Below are positions 7,329 through 14,696 of a stretch of DNA of 64,000 nucleotides, one piece after another. The notes under the pieces were generated by a model, which worked only from the letters and a program-made list of their open reading frames with translations, searched no databases and was not told the DNA's origin. Numbering within the stretch: the first letter of the stretch is position 1; every line of letters begins with the position of its first letter. The stretch is from Bacteroidales bacterium (GTDB lineage: Bacteria; Bacteroidota; Bacteroidia; Bacteroidales; F082): the NCBI GenBank assembly GCA_015493525.1, contig WGCY01000015.1:1-64000 (forward strand), in the 5' to 3' direction. The translations under genes were made by a program, and so were the position numbers.

Positions 7329-10070
7329 ATGGAAAACGATTTACTCTTTAAGTTTGAGAATGAAACAGAACCTGATTCTTCATTAAAAACAGAGAAAACC
7401 GAACAGGAAAAAGGGTTTTACGACAAAGTACTTGAAGAGAGAAAGAAGAATGAAAAAGAAAGTGAAAGAAAGTTGAATATGACCGTAACCAAATTAAACT
7501 TGAAAAGCCCTGTTTCAACAGAAAATTTATCTCAGAAGCCTGTCGAGAGTAATGAAACCCCTTATTCTTACGATGAAGTCTTAAAAGCATCTACCGAATA
7601 CTTTGACGGCGACAGCCTGGCAGCCGGTGTATGGGCCAACAAATATGCATTGAAAGACAGTACAGGCAATATTTACGAAAAAACACCCGACCAGATGCAC
7701 CGGCGTATTGCACGCGAGATTGCCCGCATTGAACAAAAATATCCCAATCCGTTGTCGGAAGACGCCATTTATGAGGTACTCCGTAAATTTAAATACATTA
7801 TTCCGGCAGGCAGCCCCATGGCCGGCATTGGCAACAAACATCAAATATCGTCCCTGTCCAATTGTTTTGTTATCGGCAATGATGGCGATTCCGATTCGTA
7901 CGGAGGCATCATGAAAATCGATCAGGAGCAGGTCCAGCTTATGAAACGCCGTGGCGGCGTGGGCCACGACCTGACCCATATTCGCCCGAAAGGAAGCCCG
8001 GTAAAAAATACGGCACTCACCTCTACCGGTGTCGTCCCGTTTATGGAACGGTATTCCAACTCCACACGCGAAGTGGCACAAGATGGCCGCCGCGGGGCAC
8101 TGATGCTCAGCATCGGCATCAAACATCCCGATGCAGAAAGTTTTATTGATGCAAAACTCGAACAGGGAAAAATTACCGGTGCCAACATCTCGGTAAAACT
8201 GGATGATGAATTTATGCAGGCCGTAAAAAATGATACGCCTTACACGCAACAATATCCCATAGATTCCCCGCATCCCAAGTACAAAAAACAAATTAATGCC
8301 CGCGAACTGTGGCAAAAGATTGTCCACAACGCCTGGGCATCTGCCGAACCCGGCATTCTTTTCTGGGACACAGTTATCCGTGAGTCTATCCCGGATTGTT
8401 ACGCTGACAAAGGTTTCCGGACAGTTTCTACCAATCCCTGTGGCGAAATCCCGCTTTGTCCCTACGATTCGTGCCGCCTGCTGGCCATTAATCTATACAG
8501 CTACGTGGAAAACCCGTTTACCGACAAAGCTTATTTTAATGGCGATTTGTTTACCAAACATGTACATATTGCCCACCGCATGATGGACGACATCGTTGAC
8601 CTCGAGGTGGAAAAAGTAGATGCTATTTTGGCAAAAATTGATGCAGACCCCGAGTCGGATGAGATAAAATCTACCGAACGCAGGTTATGGGAAAAAATCC
8701 GTGAAAAATCCCTGAAAGGGCGACGTACAGGCATTGGCATTACAGCCGAAGGCGATATGCTGGCCGCTTTAAACTTTCGTTACGGTTCGGAAAACGCCAT
8801 AAATTTTTCAGTGGAAGTCCATCGTCTCCTTGCACTCGAAGTTTACACCAGTTCCGTCGACCTCGCTGAGGAACGCGGAAGTTTTCCCCTTTACGAAACA
8901 GAACGTGAACTGAACAATCCTTTCATCAACCGCATTAAAGAAAATGCGCCCAACCTCTATGAGAAGATGAAACGGGTGGGCCGCCGCAATATTTCCATGC
9001 TGACCATTGCCCCAACGGGAAGTGTAAGTATTTGTACACAAACCACTTCCGGCATCGAACCGGTGTTTATGGTCTCCTATAAACGTCGCCGCAAGGTAAA
9101 TCCAAACGACCAAAATGTTACGGTTAGTTTCGTGGATGAAGTGGGCGATGCATGGGAAGAATTTAATGTTTTCCACCCAAAATTTGAGACATGGCTGAAA
9201 ACACATGGCCATGATGTGGAAGAAGTGAAAAACCTCCCCGATGAAGAACTTCAAAAGATTATTGAAAAATCGCCTTATTTTAAAGCTACTTCTGCCGACA
9301 TCGATTGGGTGAACAAAGTTAAAATGCAGGGGAAAATACAGCAATGGGTTGATCATTCCATCAGCGTTACAGTCAACATTCCGGAAAATATTCAGGAAGA
9401 AATGGTGAGTGATATTTATATGACAGCCTGGGAAAGTGGATGCAAGGGCATGACCATTTATCGCGAGGGGTCGCGGGCCGGCGTTCTCGTTAGCAACGAC
9501 AAGAAAAAGGAAAAAGTATTTAAAGAGACCAGTGCCCCGCCACGGCCGAAAGTGTTGGAAGCCGATGTACTGCGGTTTCAAAATAATTATGAAAAATGGA
9601 TCGCCGTTGTGGGTATCCTCGATGGAAGGCCTTACGAAATTTTTACCGGTAAAGCCGATGACTTCTATTTGCCGCCGGCCATTGAAAAAGGATGGGTAAT
9701 CAAAAGCAAAAGAAAAGGCGAGCACTCCCGGTACGATTTCCAGTTTGCTGATAAGCAGGGTTACAAAACCACCATCGAAGGCCTGTCACGTTCGTTTGAC
9801 AAAACTTACTGGAACTACGCACGGTTAATTTCAGGGCTTCTCCGTCATGGTATGCCCCTGGCTTATGTGGTAGATTTGGTGGGAAACCTCAACGTAGAAG
9901 AAGACAACATCAACACCTGGAAAAACGGCGTGGTCAGGGCGTTGAAACGTTACCTGCAGGATGGAGAAAAAGCGGTGGACAAAGTCTGCCCTGAATGTGG
10001 AGAAGAAGCCCTCGTTTATCAGGACGGATGCCTCACATGCAGTGCCTGCGGCTATTCCAAATGCGGTTAG
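7329..10070 (+). CDS. nrdJ: Adenosylcobalamin-dependent (class II) ribonucleotide reductase
   Basis: Reduces ribonucleotides to deoxyribonucleotides by a B12-derived radical, with or without oxygen. Seen: GSPMAGIGNKHQISSLSNCF with the first redox cysteine, NPCGEIPLCPYDSCRLLAIN with active-site residues, and IAPTGSVS in the phosphate-binding region. A zinc-ribbon tail has CPECG and CSACGYSKCG, as in many class II enzymes that regenerate through C-terminal cysteines. The first 50 residues are charged and low in complexity; an in-frame ATG at 7479 (MTVTKLNLK) is an alternative start. No second subunit is nearby, as expected for class II. A strong terminator follows. Confidence 0.93.
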   Translation: MENDLLFKFENETEPDSSLKTEKTEQEKGFYDKVLEERKKNEKESERKLNMTVTKLNLKSPVSTENLSQKPVESNETPYSYDEVLKASTEYFDGDSLAAGVWANKYALKDSTGNIYEKTPDQMHRRIAREIARIEQKYPNPLSEDAIYEVLRKFKYIIPAGSPMAGIGNKHQISSLSNCFVIGNDGDSDSYGGIMKIDQEQVQLMKRRGGVGHDLTHIRPKGSPVKNTALTSTGVVPFMERYSNSTREVAQDGRRGALMLSIGIKHPDAESFIDAKLEQGKITGANISVKLDDEFMQAVKNDTPYTQQYPIDSPHPKYKKQINARELWQKIVHNAWASAEPGILFWDTVIRESIPDCYADKGFRTVSTNPCGEIPLCPYDSCRLLAINLYSYVENPFTDKAYFNGDLFTKHVHIAHRMMDDIVDLEVEKVDAILAKIDADPESDEIKSTERRLWEKIREKSLKGRRTGIGITAEGDMLAALNFRYGSENAINFSVEVHRLLALEVYTSSVDLAEERGSFPLYETERELNNPFINRIKENAPNLYEKMKRVGRRNISMLTIAPTGSVSICTQTTSGIEPVFMVSYKRRRKVNPNDQNVTVSFVDEVGDAWEEFNVFHPKFETWLKTHGHDVEEVKNLPDEELQKIIEKSPYFKATSADIDWVNKVKMQGKIQQWVDHSISVTVNIPENIQEEMVSDIYMTAWESGCKGMTIYREGSRAGVLVSNDKKKEKVFKETSAPPRPKVLEADVLRFQNNYEKWIAVVGILDGRPYEIFTGKADDFYLPPAIEKGWVIKSKRKGEHSRYDFQFADKQGYKTTIEGLSRSFDKTYWNYARLISGLLRHGMPLAYVVDLVGNLNVEEDNINTWKNGVVRALKRYLQDGEKAVDKVCPECGEEALVYQDGCLTCSACGYSKCG

Positions 10071-10090
10071 AAAAATTTTAGGAAAACAGA

Positions 10091-10124
10091 AACGCCCGAA
10101 AATTAAAATCTTCGGGCGTTTTTT
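10091..10124 (+). terminator. Intrinsic terminator after the ribonucleotide reductase
   Basis: A perfect 10-bp stem (AACGCCCGAA at 10091-10100 with TTCGGGCGTT at 10111-10120), a 10-base loop and a run of six T. The opposite strand has a weaker T-rich trailer and could also serve the convergent lipoprotein gene. Confidence 0.85.
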
Positions 10125-10216
10125 GTTTAGAAAACGAAGTTGCACCAAGTAAAAAGCTTGTCCTATGCACTCTTTCAACTTGCAACCTGAAAGCAAAAAA
10201 GATTCCGTTCGGTACA

Positions 10217-10684
10217 CTAATTGAACACATGCAGCAGATTGCCGTCGTACACGGCGTGATACTGAATCATGGGATAACGCCCGGTTCCCTGAAAGAGCGA
10301 GCCATCCAACAGTTGGTAGGAGTTTCCTGTACACTCATCTTTGGCAAACGGATAATTCTTTCCCACAATTAATTGCGTACATTTACCTCCCGTACAACAT
10401 TTGTTGGGATTGTTTGGCGGGAGGCGGTCATAAGCTTTGAAAGTGCCCTGGCTTTCGCGATAAATAATCACACCACGCGATCCCTGCCCTACGTAAGCCC
10501 CCTGGTCTCCGTTAGCCACATATATCCATCCGCCCACAGCATTCAGCCCCTGATAAAATGTCGAATTCGGATCAATATCAATCCGGATGACCGCACGGGG
10601 ATCGTTGGGATTGATATTGGTTTTATTACACGACCCTGCCACCAGCAAAACCATGATTCCCATAAAAAGCAACAAGCGTTTCAT
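10217..10684 (-). CDS. Lipoprotein with a Rieske-like C-terminal fold lacking the iron-sulfur ligands
   Basis: 155 residues from the ATG at 10684 (an upstream TTG at 10696 is less likely). The signal ends in LLVAGSC, with Cys19 as the lipidated residue. The C-terminal half follows the Rieske outline: an early Cys-rich segment (KCCTGGKC), then ECTGNSYQLLDGSLFQGTGRYP and a final strand DGNLLHVF, similar to the CxxHGSxF...GPxxxPL pattern. The two histidines and the CxH/CxxH spacing of a [2Fe-2S] site are missing, so it probably cannot bind that cluster; the cysteines may form disulfides instead. It is divergent from the cytochrome gene upstream. The role is unknown. Confidence 0.6.
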   Translation of the reverse strand: MKRLLLFMGIMVLLVAGSCNKTNINPNDPRAVIRIDIDPNSTFYQGLNAVGGWIYVANGDQGAYVGQGSRGVIIYRESQGTFKAYDRLPPNNPNKCCTGGKCTQLIVGKNYPFAKDECTGNSYQLLDGSLFQGTGRYPMIQYHAVYDGNLLHVFN

Positions 10685-10870
10685 ATTCTTTATCAAGATG
10701 CAATGATAACGAAAAATTTGTATTTCAAAATTACCAAGAGGAATTTTGAAATTTATCCTACGGTGGTTAATACCGACCAGCCTGCGGCGGGCAGATATAA
10801 TTTATACAGGTTCTCTATTGAGAATATATCTTCATGTATGACAGTAGTTTATAAACAGGAGCCATCAACA

Positions 10871-10899
10871 TTGTGACAATTATGTAACAATTGTCACAA
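10871..10899. promoter_or_regulatory. 11-bp dyad, candidate operator for the cytochrome gene
   Basis: TTGTGACAATT (10871-10881) and its exact complement AATTGTCACAA (10889-10899) are separated by 7 bases. The right part also contains a second near-palindrome, TGTAACAATTGTCACA. Its centre is about 50 bases before the transcription start predicted from the -7 box, a typical place for an activator. TGTGA half-sites recall the CRP/FNR superfamily, but the spacing differs. Confidence 0.5.
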
Positions 10900-10919
10900 A
10901 TAATCGGAAACTGCCTGGA

Positions 10920-10927
10920 TAAATTTG
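10920..10927 (+). promoter_or_regulatory. -7 box (TAAATTTG) for the cytochrome-porin gene
   Basis: Fits TAnnTTTG and lies about 105 bases before the ATG at 11032, giving a leader near 100 bases. No TTTG element is visible upstream, which fits a promoter that needs an activator bound at the neighbouring dyad. Confidence 0.4.
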
Positions 10928-11031
10928 TTCCAACCAAAAATAAAGCTGCCACGCGTTAAAATTACAATTTCAGGCAGGCTTCATTCGAGGGAAAGACATA
11001 TTCAATTTATCATTAACAAATTCTTAAAGTT

Positions 11032-12426
11032 ATGAAAAGAAAATTATTTTTAGAAGAAAAGAAAGTCCTAAAGGGCTCTTTTCTAAAGAGAAGCAGCTAC
11101 TCGCTTATTGGTGGATTTGTTTTCTTTCTTTTTCTGGTAGCAAGTTCCGGAACGGTGAAGGCTATTCCGAGTTATGCCCGTCAAACGGGCTTGTCGTGTG
11201 CTGCCTGCCATACCATTTTTCCCGAGTTAACTTCTTTCGGGCGACAATTTAAGCTCAACGGTTATACCCTGGTCGGGATTAAAACGATTAATCAGGACAA
11301 AGAAAGAAAAAAAGGAAAAGGAAAAAGTAAATTATTAAAACTGTTGAGTATTTCCCCTATTTCGGCCATGTTCCAAACCGGGATAACGCATGTGAACAAA
11401 ACAATTCCCGGAACACAAAACAACAATATTGAGTTTCCTCAACAGATGAGCCTGTTTTATGGCGGACAGATAGCACCCCATTTGGGAACTTTTGTCCAGG
11501 TAACCCTGGATGGAGGCGGTACTTTCGGAATGGACAATGTGGACATACGTTATGCCAACAGTGGCCATGGAAAGACACCGGTAACCTATGGTTTTACACT
11601 AAACAACAACCCGACCGTTCAGGATTTGTGGAACACTACGGCAGCCTGGGGATTTCCCTACACTTCCTCCGGCGTTGCCCCCACGCCCGGTACGGGCCCT
11701 CTTATGAATGATCTCGGTGGTATGGTTGCAGGACTGGGGGCTTATGCCATGATCAATAATCTGATTTATCTGGAATTTACCGGTTACGGAACAGCGCAAC
11801 TGGGCATTAATATGCCTCCCGATGCATCGGCAGAAGGTGCTGTGAAAGGAATTGCACCGTACTGGCGGGCGGCTTTCCAGCACCAGTGGGACAAGAGTTA
11901 TCTTTCTGTTGGGACCTTCGGAATGTCCACTAAAATGTATCCTACCGGAATTTCCGGAAATACCGATAACTTTACTGACATAGGCGTTGACCTTCAATTT
12001 GAATTAATGTTTAAGTCGGGGCAATTTACTTTGCATACTTCTTACATGAATGAAAAGCAAGCCCTTAATGCTTCTTATGATGCCGGGGACAGCCAAAACC
12101 TTTCCAATAAACTGAATGCCTTTAAGATCGATGGCAGCGTGTTTTTACAGGCCGGTGTGAATTTCACCCTGGGATATTTCAATACCACCGGAACAGCAGA
12201 CAATGTGCTGTATGCCCCTGGCGACATGGATGGAAGCCGTGCCGGCGTGCCCAACAGCAGTGGCGTTTTGGCACAATTTGATTACCTTCCCTGGAAAAAC
12301 ACCAAAATTTCTCTGCAATATGTGGCTTATGGTAAATTTAACGGTGCCAAAACCGATTACGATGGTGCGGGACGCAATGCTTCCGATAATAACTCTATCT
12401 ATTTGCAGTTTTGGTTCCTATTCTAA
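11032..12426 (+). CDS. Monohaem c-type cytochrome fused to a predicted outer-membrane barrel
   Basis: 464 residues. After a signal segment (about residues 20-44) comes IPSYARQTGLSCAACH, a single c-type haem site (Cys56, Cys59, His60), then FPELTSFGRQFKLNGYTL. The rest, about 370 residues, is Gly- and aromatic-rich with alternating strands and ends in YLQFWFLF, a terminal phenylalanine as in outer-membrane barrels. An N-terminal haem followed by a porin is the architecture of Cyc2-type electron conduits; whether this is a true Cyc2 relative cannot be decided here. It could also be a periplasm-facing cytochrome with a large beta domain. Transcribed alone, between an operator-like dyad and a strong terminator. 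Confidence 0.72.
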   Translation: MKRKLFLEEKKVLKGSFLKRSSYSLIGGFVFFLFLVASSGTVKAIPSYARQTGLSCAACHTIFPELTSFGRQFKLNGYTLVGIKTINQDKERKKGKGKSKLLKLLSISPISAMFQTGITHVNKTIPGTQNNNIEFPQQMSLFYGGQIAPHLGTFVQVTLDGGGTFGMDNVDIRYANSGHGKTPVTYGFTLNNNPTVQDLWNTTAAWGFPYTSSGVAPTPGTGPLMNDLGGMVAGLGAYAMINNLIYLEFTGYGTAQLGINMPPDASAEGAVKGIAPYWRAAFQHQWDKSYLSVGTFGMSTKMYPTGISGNTDNFTDIGVDLQFELMFKSGQFTLHTSYMNEKQALNASYDAGDSQNLSNKLNAFKIDGSVFLQAGVNFTLGYFNTTGTADNVLYAPGDMDGSRAGVPNSSGVLAQFDYLPWKNTKISLQYVAYGKFNGAKTDYDGAGRNASDNNSIYLQFWFLF

Positions 12427-12441
12427 CCGGATATCCGGTTA
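12424..12441. repeat. 18-bp perfect palindrome at the cytochrome stop codon
   Basis: TAACCGGATATCCGGTTA includes the stop codon. There is no loop and no T run, so it is not a classical terminator; the real one is about 40 bases downstream. Confidence 0.5.
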
Positions 12442-12477
12442 ACTTTGGGAATTCTAAATTCCGTGTATAAAGTTGCT

Positions 12478-12524
12478 TAAACCCGTACTTAGAGCAATGG
12501 CTTTTCGTACGGGTTTAGTTTTTT
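12478..12524 (+). terminator. Intrinsic terminator after the cytochrome-porin gene
   Basis: TAAACCCGTAC (12478-12488) pairs with GTACGGGTTTA (12507-12517), followed by GTTTTTT. From here to 12676 nothing further is recognised. Confidence 0.8.
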
Positions 12525-12676
12525 GGCAACCTCAGGAAAAAAACAATCACCATAATGGAGCGTACCACAGTTTAGTGTTTGATTTTTCTATTATCCCGTA
12601 TCTTTGTTTAATACTTAACTATCACGTTTATAATTTTTTACAGTATGAACTATCTCCATTGTCATGGCCAGTACAT

Positions 12677-13552
12677 TCATACCCACCAATCAAAGTTATC
12701 CGATATTATAATTTCATTTTTCTGAATATGATGAGTTGTTTTCATTGGTATTGTTTTATATACAAGATTGTATTTATCCGCTAAACTCCTAATTTCATCT
12801 GTATCATCATATGTCAGCAAATATTTTCCACTCAGTCTTGAAGTTATTTTAAAAAGCCTCTCATGGTCAATATCGAAATAAGTATATAATCGTCTGCCTG
12901 CTTTTATATAAGGGGGATCGATAAAAAAGTATTTTTCCTTCTCGGAAATGTTTTTTTCTAAAAAGTCAAAAGCATCCCCCGTTCTAAAGTCTATTTTATT
13001 TTTTACAAAATTGATAGCAGAAATCCTGTCATGCAGCGTTTTTGCATACCATCTTGATTTTATTCCTTTTCCATTCTCACCGTTTTTAATTAATCCCGAA
13101 CCTTTTGTTATTATTCCTCCATGATAAATCCTGTTCTTAAGAATTGTGCTAAATGCTTGTTCTTTAATGGATTTATTCTTTTTTGACAAAACACTGTTTG
13201 CATTTTCAATAGTTAAATCAAATTCAAGAATTGTAGTTGCAAGCCAATTGGCATCACCATTTATAATTACTTCCCAAACTGCTGCTATTTCTTTATCAAG
13301 TTCAATCATTGTAATTTTACTTGCTAAATTTTCAAAGGCAGCTGTTAAGCTAACAATTCCACCGCCGACAAATGGCTCACATAAATGTTTGTTGTTAGTG
13401 TCTTGTTTTAACCATCGTCTGACAACCGGAATCAACCAGGTTTTTCCACCCGGATATCGGAATGGACTCCTTTGGGGTACAGAAGCAACGTTAACGACTT
13501 TAGGTTTAGTTGTTTTTCCCTGAGTTTCAAATAATGTAAGCTGTGCTCCCAT
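12677..13552 (-). CDS. DNA adenine methylase, D12 (Dam-like) class
   Basis: Transfers a methyl group from S-adenosylmethionine to N6 of adenine in double-stranded DNA. Seen: FRYPGGK at residues 31-37 (AdoMet-binding start of the D12 class), EPFVGGG at about 59-65, and the catalytic DPPY at 212-215, in the alpha-type order. 291 residues is normal for the family. It follows the NotI-like endonuclease with a 2-base gap in the same direction, so it is almost certainly the protective partner. The gene is visibly richer in A and T than its flanks, a sign of transfer. The recognised sequence cannot be read from the protein. Confidence 0.92.
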   Translation of the reverse strand: MGAQLTLFETQGKTTKPKVVNVASVPQRSPFRYPGGKTWLIPVVRRWLKQDTNNKHLCEPFVGGGIVSLTAAFENLASKITMIELDKEIAAVWEVIINGDANWLATTILEFDLTIENANSVLSKKNKSIKEQAFSTILKNRIYHGGIITKGSGLIKNGENGKGIKSRWYAKTLHDRISAINFVKNKIDFRTGDAFDFLEKNISEKEKYFFIDPPYIKAGRRLYTYFDIDHERLFKITSRLSGKYLLTYDDTDEIRSLADKYNLVYKTIPMKTTHHIQKNEIIISDNFDWWV

Positions 13553-13554
13553 AG

Positions 13555-14442
13555 TTACTTGCTAATTATATCAGTTAACGATGGTGTATCAGGTGAATTA
13601 TTATCCAAATGTTCATCAAGTTTATTTTGAAGCGTGTTGATGAAATTTGAGATATCACCGGGAATTGGAGTGGTAACCCTATGAAGAGCCGGCTCAAATT
13701 CAGTATAAATTGTTTTTGAAAGTACCAGATTATATTGATTTGATATTTTATCAAATTCCAAATCATATAAAAACCATGCTATATCGGCTTTGTCTTCTGT
13801 AGTTTCAGGCAAATCAGGCAAAGTCTCATAAAAACATTTTTGAAGGGCAACTGTTTGTTTCTTTTCCCAGGATTTAAAAATTCCTCCTTTATATAACATT
13901 TGAGGAATTAGTCTTTTTCGGGAAGAAGATAAATAATCAGGTTTTGGATAATTATAACCAGTTGGCCAAACAAAATCTTTGGTGGGTTTCTTTATAAACG
14001 ATTCAAAAGGGTTACGCAAATTCCCTGAGATATAAACACCTTGAACTTCTAATGATGCAAAATCAGTTAGTCTGCCACGATCGTCATATTCTACTAATAC
14101 GAAGTCAATATTGCCAGCTGATTGTCCGTTTTTATCGACTAATTTGATTTCAGATAGTGATGTCCAATTTGATTTAACACCAAAAGCAAAATTTGCAGCA
14201 TTTTCTATTATTATCCAATCTTCACGAAATCTGGTTGGACAGGTAATTACTGAATTATTTCCGTGCCTGACACTACATACTCCTAAAGGATTGTTTGCCT
14301 TATCTTTCGTACAATTTGGGACCTTATTATTAAAGGGACATAATTTTTTTGTTCGATATCGTTTTGCCTTATATGATTCATTATCTATCGGAAATCCGAA
14401 GACCTCTACTAACGGACTATTATTTCTATTGTTTTTGCTCAT
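13555..14442 (-). CDS. NotI-family type II restriction endonuclease
   Basis: 295 residues. The N-terminal half matches the NotI outline: VEVFGFPI, then CPF, a lone Cys, GVC and CPTR, giving Cys35, Cys44, Cys56 and Cys68. In NotI four cysteines with this arrangement hold a structural iron. A PD-(D/E)xK-type core follows: Asp113 (GNIDFVLVEY), Glu132 and Gln134 (ASLEVQGV), corresponding to the E-x-Q ending of the NotI active site. The protein is shorter than NotI (about 380 residues) and seems to lack part of its C-terminal region. It is the first gene of a two-gene operon with an adenine methylase. NotI's own site, GCGGCCGC, has no adenine, so the site here must differ. Confidence 0.82.
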   Translation of the reverse strand: MSKNNRNNSPLVEVFGFPIDNESYKAKRYRTKKLCPFNNKVPNCTKDKANNPLGVCSVRHGNNSVITCPTRFREDWIIIENAANFAFGVKSNWTSLSEIKLVDKNGQSAGNIDFVLVEYDDRGRLTDFASLEVQGVYISGNLRNPFESFIKKPTKDFVWPTGYNYPKPDYLSSSRKRLIPQMLYKGGIFKSWEKKQTVALQKCFYETLPDLPETTEDKADIAWFLYDLEFDKISNQYNLVLSKTIYTEFEPALHRVTTPIPGDISNFINTLQNKLDEHLDNNSPDTPSLTDIISK

Positions 14443-14446
14443 ATTG

Positions 14447-14475
14447 CAAAGATAATAATTCTGTCGGCCGACAAA
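14447..14475 (-). promoter_or_regulatory. Promoter of the restriction-modification operon with a CGGCCG palindrome in its spacer
   Basis: On the minus strand TTTG (plus CAAA 14472-14475) is followed after 17 bases by TATCTTTG (14454-14447), a full Bacteroidota consensus. The box ends 4 bases before the endonuclease ATG at 14442. The spacer is filled by the perfect palindrome TGTCGGCCGACA (14462-14473), GC-rich in AT-rich surroundings. It may be an operator or a recognition site of the system. Confidence 0.65.
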
Positions 14476-14696
14476 ATATGTTGCGCTGTTTTTTTAGTAT
14501 TAGCCCTAACTTCTTAAATCCAAATATTTTATACTTTTATCCCCCTAAAACTATTATCAACCAATTGAAATACGCTCTTTACTTTCATTTTTGAACCCTG
14601 TAAAAAGCCAAGTAATCAAACTACATTTGTTAAGCGAAATATATGTTGTTGTCTTCAATGTCTAAATCTTAAAATGTCTTTTGGGGATTGTTTAGG

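Larger units (their letters stand above)
10685..11031. other. Divergent regulatory region between the lipoprotein and cytochrome genes
   Basis: 347 bases without a credible gene. It holds the dyad at 10871-10899 and a -7 box at 10920-10927, both listed separately. The half nearer the lipoprotein shows no strong promoter match. Confidence 0.5.

Noticed and set aside
7581-9725. Two long minus-strand frames (248 and 305 codons) inside the ribonucleotide reductase
   Set aside because: They are antisense shadows of a conserved gene and their products resemble nothing known.
12473-12784. Plus-strand frame of 103 codons after the cytochrome gene
   Set aside because: It begins inside the terminator stem, overlaps the methylase gene and lacks protein-like features.
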